A stretch of DNA of 64,000 bases from Cryptomeria japonica (lineage: Eukaryota > Streptophyta > Pinopsida > Cupressales > Cupressaceae). Below, in pieces: positions 1 to 10,074 of the stretch (the stretch's first letter is position 1; every line of letters starts with the position of its first letter). The stretch covers positions 765,914,330 through 765,978,329 of the forward strand of contig NC_081408.1 in NCBI RefSeq assembly GCF_030272615.1, given 5' to 3'. Under the pieces are notes generated by a model. It was given only the letters and a program-made list of their open reading frames with translations. It was not told the DNA's origin and did no database searches. The position numbers and the translations under genes are program-made.

Positions 1-95
1 ACGGTGTACACATGCATACAAACCCAAGCAGTGTTATCTACCACAGTAACTTCATCTATGGATAATAAAATGAAATTTGACTCTTTTATATTCTC

Positions 96-1058
96 TTAGA
101 AATTTGGCTTTTCCACCTCAGCGAGACAGTTTTCCATTTCCCATCCAGCGTTTATTGACCAATGTGACATAGGATAGTGAGGAACATTCAAAAAAGATAA
201 TAAATTACTAAATTCTAGGAAATCTTTCATAGGATGCCCTCTTGACAGAATATGAAAAATAACACTCATCTGAACAATCTTTGCTAGGTTTGCATCTTTT
301 GCTGCATGTTCAAGCCCAACCTTGATTGTATTTCCAAATCCACTATTACCAATCAGTGTCATTTTTTGGTTATTCTCTTCAAATTTTGTTACATACTTAA
401 CATGAAGACATTCTTCCTTTGATTTCCTTCTTACTACTGGTGTTTCCTTTCCATCTATGATCTGTTTTTGATAAACCTAACCAATATGCTTTTCTATGGT
501 GTCAAGCTTTAGCTGCATCTTCTTCTCTCTTTTAGTTTTCCAACTTCAAATCTTACACCTGCATTCTGTTGGTTTTTCATCATTATTTGGGACTGGTTCA
601 ATGAATGGGTACTTTGCTACCCAATCAATCTTAAAACTCCTTATCATCTCCCACTCTCACCCCAGTTTTACTTTTCTTTTTCTTTTCTTCCTACCAACAT
701 CATCTTCAGTACTAGCATTTGCATCCGAGGATATTATCTCATTGTGTGTATCCATTAGAACATCTTCTGTCATGTCGGTATTGTCATCCTCATTTGATGC
801 ATTTAACTTAATGACAATCCCACCTTGTGGTGGTGGTGAGCTACTGTGAATGGCTTCTACAATTGCAGATGTTGATGGGCCAGAAACTTTGCCAATCCTG
901 AAGAAAGACTTTATGGTAGTATCTTTAAGTTTAAGTTTTGGGCATTTTGATGGCCTCCCAATCCCTTCAGTTTCACCGCCGTGAGGAGTCTTACCCTTGT
1001 CTGACATCCCAATCCCTTCACCACCCTGAGGAGTCTTAGTCTCACCCTTGTCTGACAT
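96..1058 (-). pseudogene. ZNF862/hAT-transposase-like gene, N-terminal part, broken
   Basis: One minus-strand frame runs from an ATG at 1058 to 96 with three internal stops (near 657, 540 and 468) and no frameshift. It begins with a 17-residue repeat (MSDKG..TP.GGE.IG), then a basic/acidic linker, then a cysteine-containing block (ECRCKI near 550) and the segment GHPMKDF...LSFLNVPHYP...HWSINAGWEM near 150-240. That last segment resembles plant proteins annotated as zinc-finger 862-like or hAT-like, upstream of their RNase H-fold domain. The frame ends with a stop at 96, and any catalytic part would lie beyond the window start. Family assignment is from memory of the motif and is tentative; a decayed hAT transposon or a retired host gene are equally possible. 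Confidence 0.45.
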
Positions 1059-1110
1059 CTTAATCCCTTCACCACCCTAAGGAGTCTCACCCATGTCTGA
1101 CTGTGACATC
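955..1110 (-). repeat. 51-bp coding minisatellite, about three units
   Basis: On the minus strand the unit encodes MSDKG.(TK)TP.GGE..GIG. Two clear copies follow the ATG at 1058 and a third, more diverged, lies just upstream. Units differ by a 6-bp indel that keeps the frame. Confidence 0.6.
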
Positions 1111-1419
1111 TTGAGGCTTGACCTCTCACTACAAATTAAAAGTTAAAACTAATACTATCAAGTATGAAGAAATGATTACTCACCTTTATGCCTTCTCAAT
1201 TCTCTCACTCTAAATTAGGAATCAGGAATGCTTGGGCCTATGTTGCAGGATTCTAACTCTAGCCCTCCGTCCTACAATGAACTTCGACGTTCCAACTCAA
1301 ATTGCGGAATGTGAATCGAGAGCTCCCAAATTTACTAATCAGACATGAACAAAGTGTAAGAAAGTCAAAGAGTCTATTTATATCAATCCATGATTGCATT
1401 TTTGGCGAATTGCGTAGGT

Positions 1420-1635
1420 GTGCAATGAAAATTTAATTTAAGCAGGGCGAAATGGGTCCTCGAATGCTTATAATGTTTTAATTGATATTGGTGAATTTGG
1501 CCGATGCGTGCAATGAACATTTAATTTAAGCGGGGCGAAATGGGTCCTCGAATGCTTATAATATTTTAATTGATATTGGCGAATTTGGCCGACGCGTGCA
1601 ATGAACATGTAATTTAGCGTTGGCAAATTAGGTCC
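1420..1635. repeat. 88-bp tandem repeat, two full copies plus a partial third
   Basis: The string GTGCAATGAA starts at 1420, 1508 and 1596, an exact 88-bp period. The first two copies (1420-1507, 1508-1595) differ at only a few positions; the third diverges after about 25 bases. No convincing gene overlaps it. The rest of 1130-1900 holds nothing I recognise. Confidence 0.85.
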
Positions 1636-1901
1636 TGGGTACGTGGTCGTTTTACTATTGCTGGCGAATAACAGAGGTGATCTAATACCCATGTCCGAGT
1701 GATTCCAGGTGAATGGTATGGGCATACACATCGAACGGTGTGTGGTCAATGGCAAAGCTAGAATATAGTGTACCGTTAACCCCAAAATTCCAGGCAATTT
1801 GACCATGATGTTGCCCCAAACTATTCACCATTTCCTAAAACAAAACTACGAAAAAATATGCGAAATTTGCCAATTGGCAAAGATTCGCCACTAAAAAACT
1901 C

Positions 1902-2260
1902 ATTAATCCACTCAAGTATTTACTCAGTAAAGAAGCACTAACAGGACACTTGTAAAAGTGGGTTATTCTCCTCAACGAGTTTGAAATAGAGTATGTGGAA
2001 TGAAAATAAATCAAAGGGAAGGTCATTGCAGATCAGTTGGCTGAAGAGCCACTGATAGGAGACCATCCTCTCATTTAAAAATTTCTAGATGAAGAGATCT
2101 TCACAATCATTCCATCACATAAATGGAAGCTATATTTTCATAGGTCCTACGCTAGACATAGTTCAGGAGATGGAATTCTTTTTATCACACCTCAAGGTGA
2201 TAGCATTCCAAAATCATACAGGCTCACATTCCCATGCATAAACAACATAGCAAAAATGGT
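1902..2260 (+). pseudogene. Ty3/gypsy pol remnant (end of RNase H, start of second RNase H)
   Basis: The plus-strand frame reads INPLKYLLSKEALTGHL, then KWVILLNEFEIEYVE, IKGKVIADQLAEEPL, and after a spacer WKLYF..SYARHSSGDGILFITPQGD. This is the RNase H / archaeal-type RNase H junction seen in Tat-type gypsy elements and matches the same region of element D (47.5-47.2 kb). There are at least three in-frame stops. Downstream (2261-2988) no integrase is recognisable. It may belong to the old element F, whose antisense PMD gene lies at 29-31 kb, which would fit the order seen in element D; that link is inference. Confidence 0.7.
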
Positions 2261-2988
2261 GACATATCTCTTCAAGATAAGAAGATTTTGTTTGGCTGAT
2301 AAGAATTTGGTTAGATTAGTGCTTTTTATATTAGGTTCCTATGATACTTCAGGATATCCACAAGTTATTAGAGTGGCCAGAATGGTTCATGATATCTTTT
2401 TCTTTGTTTTCTGTCTGCGGATTGTTCCAATGAATCTTTGGGGAAAATACTAATGGTCTCTACATGGGAAGCTCACTAAGATACAAGATCCTATGCAAAA
2501 ATACAAAGTCATGGATCACTATGGCTTATTGACTACAACGTATACCTCGACCATGTGTATATGAACCGGAATAGAGGGGAACTTTCCTTGTCTGCACTGT
2601 TTGTTTACAAGTACAACAATCAACCTTGGTTTCTAATACCTTGATCAAGATCAGTACTACCATGCTCAATGAGGAAATAAATCATTATGAAGAGACCATG
2701 GATCATCATTTCATATCATCTATTTATATTGCATTCCCTTGCATGTCACTCATTCATTTGTTCATACACACATTGTACATATATTTTGTAAAGCATGCAT
2801 ATGAAATTGAATAGGGTTGCTATGATAAAGCTAAGACAAATTCCGATGGAATAGTCTGATACACATCACTCATCTTACATTGTTGTTTAGGCTCATGTTT
2901 GTATTCTCATTCATCTATCATTTAGGATGGTTACTTTTATCCTATTTCATCTTATCATTAGATTCATTTATCCTTATTATATGATTTT
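2261..2988. other. Unassigned AT-rich stretch left of element A
   Basis: No coding signal survives here. The last 300 bases are rich in ATCATT/TTCAT words and resemble the low-complexity DNA that resumes at 21565 on the other side of element A, as expected if A inserted into such a tract. Confidence 0.5.
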
Positions 2989-3180
2989 TGTTGGTTAACG
3001 GATTGGATTTCTTAAAATTTATAAATAAATACTCCTGTTGCCCAAATAGAAAACCAATGAGAACCAACAGTTGGGTAAATAATTATTGTTTTTACCCTCT
3101 GCTGGTTCTCATTGGTTTTCTATTTGGGCAACAGGAGTATTTATTTATAAATTTTAAGAAATCCAATCCGTTAGCCAACA
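2989..3180 (+). repeat. Element A 5' LTR, near-perfect palindrome
   Basis: Arms 2989-3070 and 3099-3180 are reverse complements at 80 of 82 positions, with a 28-base spacer (3071-3098). Ends are TGTTGG and CCAACA. Both arms contain a TATA-like TTTATAAATAAATA. The 3' LTR (to 21559) shares only the right arm and spacer; its spacer matches the reverse complement of the 5' spacer better than the direct sequence. A foldback element inserted at the 5' end is the alternative, but the internal region with the primer site begins directly after 3180. Confidence 0.7.
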
Positions 3181-3186
3181 GATTTT

Positions 3187-3204
3187 TGGCGACTCTACTG
3201 GGGA
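3187..3204 (+). other. Element A primer-binding site
   Basis: TGGCGACTCTACTGGGGA starts six bases after the 5' LTR. It begins with TGG as a tRNA 3'-CCA complement must, and this block is common just inside plant gypsy LTRs. The primer tRNA is not assigned. Confidence 0.6.
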
Positions 3205-3254
3205 GTCGAATAATAAAATTAGTTTTACAGCCATAAGTTATTTTGAATTAAGGT

Positions 3255-6200
3255 GTGAGCACACTGGAGACCAAAAGATATACTAGATCCCAAAGGCGAG
3301 AAGGGTTAGTTGATTCAGTTTTTGAAGATTTACAAAATCTAAATTCCTTCCCTTCCCTTACACCTCAAAGAAGGGCAAGAAGTAGGCCCCCAAGATCTCC
3401 TTCTATTCCTTCCCAATCTTCTATTTGTCATTCCTTGACTTTACATGGTGTTGTCTTTCCCACTGTGATTAATCCTACCCCTCTAAATATTATCCTTCCT
3501 ATGGCTGCAAATAATCCCTGGGGTCCAGCAGTAGGACCACTTGCCCTTGGAGAAAATTTGAATTCTTTACCTAAAGGGGCTAGAGAACATTTACCTAAGT
3601 TTAATGGTGATGGGAAATTTACAGTTGATGAGCATTTTAATGCTTTTAATGTTGCATGCGGCATGTTGGCAGTTCAACATGAAGATGTAGCAATAAGGTT
3701 GTTTATTCAGACATTGACTGGAATAGCAGCCGACTGGTTTTACCATTTGCCAAATGGTGTAATAACAAACTGGCAAGATTTGAAAACTAGGTTCGAGGAT
3801 AGGTTTAAAGTGGCAGAAGATGACCATTCTCTCTTAGCCCAATTAGCTCAACTGAAGAAGGAAATACTTGAATCCATGAGGGACTTTGTGGCAAGGTTTG
3901 ACAAGATTGTTCATAAGATTTTGGTTAATCAGAGACCTTCTGATGATAATTTGAAATGCTTTTTCATTAATACAATGCTTGTAGAAATAAGTTTCTTTAT
4001 TCGTAGGCAAAGGGTCCAGGATTTAGCCACTGCCAAAACCACTGCAGTAGAATTAGAAGATGATTTGATCAATGCAGGAAAATGGAGAAGAGAAGTTCAA
4101 GTTGCTAATTCACAGCCATCAACTTCCACAACTCCCTCTGATCTCGTAATCCAAAGGTTGGTTAATGATGTGATCACTCTCAAGAGACAACTCCCCAAGG
4201 CTAATACATCATATCCTCAACCTTATCAAGACATTCCAAGATGGCCTAATAATCAGCCTGCTAGAACAGGAAATAAAGTTTTACAATTGCCCCCAACTCA
4301 GCAAAGACTGGCCATTGAAGCACCCCCTCCCAGGAGAAATATGTGCATCTTTCATTTAACAGATGATCATGATGGTAACTCTTGTCCAGAAATGGTAAGA
4401 CATGCACAGATGCTTAGCACAGGAGAAGTTTTAAATGAACCTGGCTCAATAGAGGAAATTCATGGACAACCTGGCGACTCTGGAATACACTTCCTTGAAT
4501 ATGAATTTGAAATAGATAGAGGAGGAGATATATTGGTAACCCTTGAAGATCCCTCTTGTGTCATTTTCACTAGAAACCAGAATCAATTTAAAAATACAAG
4601 CACTCCATCACCCTATGAAAATTCAACCAAGGGTAAGGAACCTATGAACCGAAATTCAGAAGTAGGTTCAAAGGTTCAAGAGGTTCAAATATTGAAGCGA
4701 CCTGAGTCTGATATCCCTTTTAATATTGTTGAGTTTTGTAAAACATAAAAAATTCAAATCTCTCTTGCTGAATACCTCAGGCTGAATCCCAAAGAACTGG
4801 AAAAGTTGATTAAATATGTATGGAAGGAAAACTCTCAGTTGCAGCCCTCTGATTTATTGACAAACTTTGAGTCTTTACCATTCAATACTAAAGCCCAGTT
4901 AATAGAACAAGCCAATGCTTTTACATCAAAAGTGTCAGTTAACGAACCTGTAGTACCATCACATATGCTTGACCAGAAACCTAAGCCTTTCTATGTCTCC
5001 TTATTTATCAATGGTTATAAACTTAATAACTGTATTATTGATTCGGGAGCTTCAGATAATATAATGCCTTCCACGGTGGCCAAAGCATTAGGTCTCACAC
5101 TCACTAAAACCTTCACCAAATGCTTCTCAATGGATTCTAAACAAATTCCTTTACTCGGTCAGATTAAAGATGCTCAAGTTGCTTTAGCAGTTCATCCCAA
5201 TAAAAGAGTAAAGCTCACAATATTGGTTGCTGATATTCCAGCAAGTTATGGAATGTTGTTGAGTAGGACTTTTTGTAAGGACCTAGGTGGTGAGATTAAA
5301 ATGGATTGGTCTGAGGCAACAATTCCTATAGGAAGGCAGAAGATTACTCTCATACCAGAACCAAAATCCAAATTTACAGTGTTTCCTTCAGAGGATCCAA
5401 AATCACAAATATTGTACCAGGAATGTGAATTTGGTAACTATTTGCTTTTCTCTGATGACACTAAAAATATGTCAAAAGATGTGGTTGATCACACTGCAGG
5501 GTTGAGGACAATGGAATTTGATGGAAGTTGTGCATCTGCTGGATCTGGCGCTGGAGTGGTACTTATTTCTCCACAGGGTGAGAATTTTCCTTTTTCATTT
5601 AAGTTGGAGTTCAAGAATACAAATAATACCGCAGAATATGAGGCATTGTTGCTAGGAATTGAACAAGCCAAGAAGAGAGGGATTAAATTGTTGTGTGCTA
5701 AAGGTGATGCATAATTGATTGTTAATCAGGTATGCAATCATTATTCTGTGAAAAATGAGAGGCTCAAGCATTATAGAAATAGAATTTGGGATGAAATTGA
5801 GTATTTTGATGCATTTTCAATAGAAGCTATTCTCAGAAGTCAAAATTCTGACGCAGATTCCCTAGCGATATCAACATCATTACTACTTCCACATCTAGAT
5901 TTTGGTATAGATGTTTACAGAATTGAAGTAGTTTATCGCCCAAATGTCCCTGATAATTCAGATTTTTGGCAAGTGTTTGAAGATGATAAGCATATTGATA
6001 AGTTCTTACAAAATGCTGCTATGTTTGCTTCTTTGTATTTTGAAGGTTCAGAAAACCAATGTAATGAATTTTTTCCAGATGAGAAGGGAAGCTTCAGAGA
6101 AGGAGTAGTTCAGCTTAAGGGAAATCGAATTCCAAAAGGATTAGTGACTTTAGAGAGCCTGTTCAATCGTAATGACAAGTCTGTAAGAAGAACTGATTCC

Positions 6201-8993
6201 CGCAATGCTTATACATCAGGTGAATATGAGAAGATTAATATTGGTGAGGAAAAGAATCCAAAAATGGTTAATCTGGGTAAATGTTGCACTCCGAAAGAAA
6301 GGCATTTGTTTATTGAACTGTTGAGAAGGTTTCTTGATGTTTTTGCCTGGTCCTATGAAGATTTGAAAGATTTCAGAGATGGTCAATTTCAACATCATAT
6401 TCCCCTGAAACCAGAAGCGACTCCTTTCAGGCAGAAATTAAGGAATTATAACCCAAAAGTTGCAGATGCAATTTTCAGAGAAAAAGATAAAATGCTTCAG
6501 GCAAGGATAATTTATCCAATTCATCATTCAACATGGGTGGCTAACATTGTTCCGGTTCGCAAGAAAAATAGAGAGATAAGAATTTGTGTGGATTTCCGAA
6601 ATCTGAATCAGGCTAGCTTAAAAGATAATTATACTTTACCTACAATGGATCACATTCTCCAAATTGTTGCCGGATCTAAAATGATGTCGATGCTTGATGG
6701 TTTCTCTGGATATAATTAGATAAGTGTGGTAAAAGAAGATCAACACAAAACCGCCTTCACAACACCATGGGGAACTTTTGCCTATAATCGCATGCCTTTC
6801 AGTCTAATAAATGCTGGAGCTACTTTCCAAAGAGCAATGAACCTTTCATTTGGTCATCTGATTGGTAAGACCATTGTTGTGTATCTAGATGATTTGATAG
6901 TTTTCTCCAAGAAAAGGGAGGATCATTTTAAGGATTTAGAAGCTGTGTTGCAAAGGTTCCGAGATCATGGTATTTCTCTTAACCCAAAAAAATTAGTTTT
7001 TTGTGTCATTGAAGGAAAGCTTTTAGGTCATATAGTTTCACAAGATGGTATCAAGATTGATCTAGATCGTGTTAAAGCTATTCAATAGTTAAGTTTGCCA
7101 TCATACAGGAATGGTGTCAAATCATTCTTTGGTCAGGTAAGCTTTCTTAGGAGATTTGTGCCAGATTTTGCCGAGATCACTAAGCATATTGTAGGAATGA
7201 TGAGTGAGAAACAGATCTTTAAATGGAAAGAGGATGCAAAGAAAGCTTTTGAAGAAGTTAAAAAGGCCATCGCTCATGCTCCAACATTAATTAATCCTGA
7301 TTTCAAGAAAAGTTTCATTATTTATTGTAATGCTTCAGAACACACAATGTCCGGTATTCTCTTGTAGAAGAATGAACTTGGTGAAGAGGTCCCCATTGCG
7401 TTTATGAGCATTCCGCTTAAAAAGCATGAATTAAACTATTCATTGAATGAGAAGCAGGCTTTCGCAGTTGTAAAAGCTGTTAAACATTTTAGGTATTACA
7501 TATTACATTCTCATTCAATTGTTTTTGTGCCAAATTCCGCTGTTAAAAGTATCTTGACTCAGAAAGAGGTGGGAATGAATAATAGAGCAACTTGGGTTTC
7601 AAAGGTTCAATAATTTGACTTGGATATTAGGCCAACGGAATTAGTTCATGGATAGGGATTATGTCACCTAATGGCAGAAAATAAAGAAGAAGAAGAAAGT
7701 TTGCCTTTAGCTCTTTTTGTTAGCCTGCAGGATGAATGGTTCACTGATGTAGCCTTTTTCTTGACATATGGAGAATGTCCTACACATTTGTCCCCCAAAG
7801 AAAAGAGAAACCTGAAATTAAAAGCAGCTAAATATGTTATTTTTGGTGACATATTATATAAGAATGGTCTGGATGGAACCTTCATGAGGTGTGTGGATAA
7901 AGCGCAGCGTGAGTCCTTGCTGAAGTCATTTCATGATGATGCTTGTGGAGGTCATTTCTCTTCTACAGTCACCGCATACAAAATATTAAGAAATTTCTAT
8001 TATTGGCCCAGTATGTTTAAAGATGCTTATGTCTGGGTTGCAAAGTGTGATAAATGTAAATTCTTTATAGGGAAACCACAACTAGCCGCTTTACCTCTCA
8101 GGCCAGTGGTTGTGGAAGAACCTTTCAAGCAATGGGGACTAGATTTCATTGGTCCGCTAACACCCTCTTCCAGGGCTGGACATACACATATTCTCACAGC
8201 TACATATTACTTTACTAAGTGGCTAGAAGCAGTGCCTGTTAGGAGAACAACCTCATAAATAATATGTGAGTTCTTAAAGGAAAATATTCTGGTTCGTTTT
8301 GGGGTACTATTGAAGATAGTGATTGACAATGCTGCAAGTTTTTCTTCTACAGGAATATCCATGTTTTGTTATGATCACAGTATTTCCTTTGTGCATTCCT
8401 CTGACTATTATCCACAAGGTAACGGTTAGGCAGAATCTAGCAACAAAAATCTGATAAATATCATGAAGAAATTGGTCAATGAAAATGCTAGGGATTGGCA
8501 TAAAAGGTTATATGAGGCCCTGTGGGCAGACAGGACATCGCCAAAATGAGCAATTGGTATGTCACCTTTTGAACTAGTGTATGGTGTTGGGGCTTAGCTC
8601 TCACTTCCTCTTGAATTGGCAGCTTCCAAATTACAGATAGTTATTGAAGATTCACATTTTCAAAATGCACTGGAAAGGAGGATTATGCATCTAGCTAGAA
8701 TAGAAGAGGAAAGGGAAAAATTGGTTGACCACATTATGGAACATCAGCAGTGGATTAAACAGATTTTTGACCGTAAAGCTAGGCCGAGGAAATTTATGCA
8801 GGGAGATCAAGTTCTACTCTCGGACAAAAGAAGGGAGCCGAGGGGAGCACATGGAAAATTTGAGTCCTTGTGGAAAGGTCCGTTTCTAATTCATGAGGTG
8901 AAGGGACCGAATTATTTCAAGCTCGCGTATATGGATGGTACTGTTCTTCCCCTATCTTATAATGGACAGGATCTCAAGCTCTACAAATTGTAA
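3255..8993 (+). pseudogene. Element A gag-pol (gag, PR, RNase H, RT, RNase H, IN), decayed
   Basis: All blocks lie in one frame. Gag has ADWFYHLP at about 3730. Protease has the active motif IDSGA at about 5040. A complete-looking RNase H of the archaeal/Tat type follows at 5505-5880 (FDGS, AEYEALLLG, GDA, DADSLA), which is ahead of RT. RT spans about 6480-7090 (ICVDFRNLN; catalytic YLDD at 6880), and a normal gypsy RNase H follows at 7290-7590. Integrase has the HHCC region at 7930-8060 and the three acidic residues in WGLDFIG, VIDN and GNG-stop-AE. Eleven in-frame stops (4746, 5712, 6717, 7086, 7365, 7611, 7653, 8256, 8427, 8547, 8595) break it. No ATG begins the frame; GTG at 3255 follows a stop at 3249, so the start may have mutated. 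Lineage: Tat-like gypsy, inferred. Confidence 0.85.
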
Positions 8994-10074
8994 GCAAGTG
9001 TTCCTTGCATTCTTTGTACATAGCTCTGTTTTGTTTTCTCAATTTTGTTGTGTCAAGCTGAACCTATTTTGCATTCTCGTCCTTGTTTTAGTGCGAAACC
9101 AGAGATTCTAAGTTCCTTCCTAGTCCTTCACAGTCTTGTTCCCCAGTCAGAGCCAATTGTTGCCCCCTCTTTATTTTTCGCTTATAGCCCATCAAAAAAT
9201 AGGGGTCATTATTTTCGTATCTTCATCAAATGAGTTTTGTACTCATTCGTTGAACCTTTTATAAAGTTCAAAATTTGAGTTCAAGAGAAATGCGATCCAT
9301 TAAGTTCTAAGTCTTCATTAGCATAGTCGTTGAACTTGAACTTTGAACCTTTCTGGTTCAAGGTTCAAGGTTCAATCGGTCTTTGGTCTTGTGTTTTGCG
9401 GTTGTCTCTTTAGTACTAGTCTTGTGGTCACTTTGAACTTGAGCCATTGAACTTCTTTAAAAAAAATGGTTCAAGGTTCAAGGTTCATTCCTATGTCATT
9501 GAATGTTCCTTTTGTCTCTTTTTGCTTGTTCGCAAATGTGACTTGTTGTCATTAAACTTTGAACCAATGAACTTCTTTTAAAATAAGTTCAAGGTTCAAA
9601 GCGGTGTTTTCAAATGAGCCCGATGGTGTCTTAGAAGAAAAGGCGGCGCAATCAAAACAGAATTTTCCTTGGTTTTCGTGTTTTCAAATTGCAATTATGG
9701 AAACAATCATGAGAAGGCATGTCGACTGTGTGGAGTTGATTTCTAATTAGTAAGCATGTCAGAATTATATCAAATCACAAGTGGTTTTACATGGATGAAT
9801 GAGCTGGGACGAAGCGTGTGTTGGTTCTTTTCAGTCTTTTCCATCTTTAAATATGGGGCATCTCAAGTAAGACAATTATTGTTGCCATTGGCGAAGAGTG
9901 GAGACGCAGAAGGTAATTTAGCTTAGTTCTTCCAAGGGTTTCACAGTTTGATGTTGAAGACAGGTGAGTTCAATTGCTTATTTTCCCCTGCTTTATTTTA
10001 GTTCTGAAATTGGAAAAGTGTAATTCTTTGCCTCGGAGTTGAATGCTGTCTGATTCACGCAATTTAAAGCAAAA
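8994..10074 (+). other. Element A spacer between pol and accessory ORF
   Basis: Non-coding. It carries the TTGAACC/GGTTCAA dyads described separately and possible splice signals: a donor-like CAG/GTGAGT at 9961-9963 and a pyrimidine-rich TTTTAG near 10000. These might serve a spliced or separately initiated mRNA for the accessory ORF, but nothing here decides this. Confidence 0.4.
9328..9602. repeat. Three consecutive inverted repeats built from the heptamer TTGAACC/GGTTCAA
   Basis: At 9328-9376 three TTGAAC-type words are followed, after a 5-base loop, by GGTTCAAGGTTCAAGGTTCA. A second set lies at about 9432-9488 and a third at about 9553-9602. Each set can fold into a hairpin of about 20 bp in RNA or single-stranded DNA, with varying loops. 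Confidence 0.7.

Noticed and set aside
496-849. Plus-strand open frame over the hAT-like region
   Set aside because: It is antisense to the recognisable minus-strand protein and has no family resemblance.
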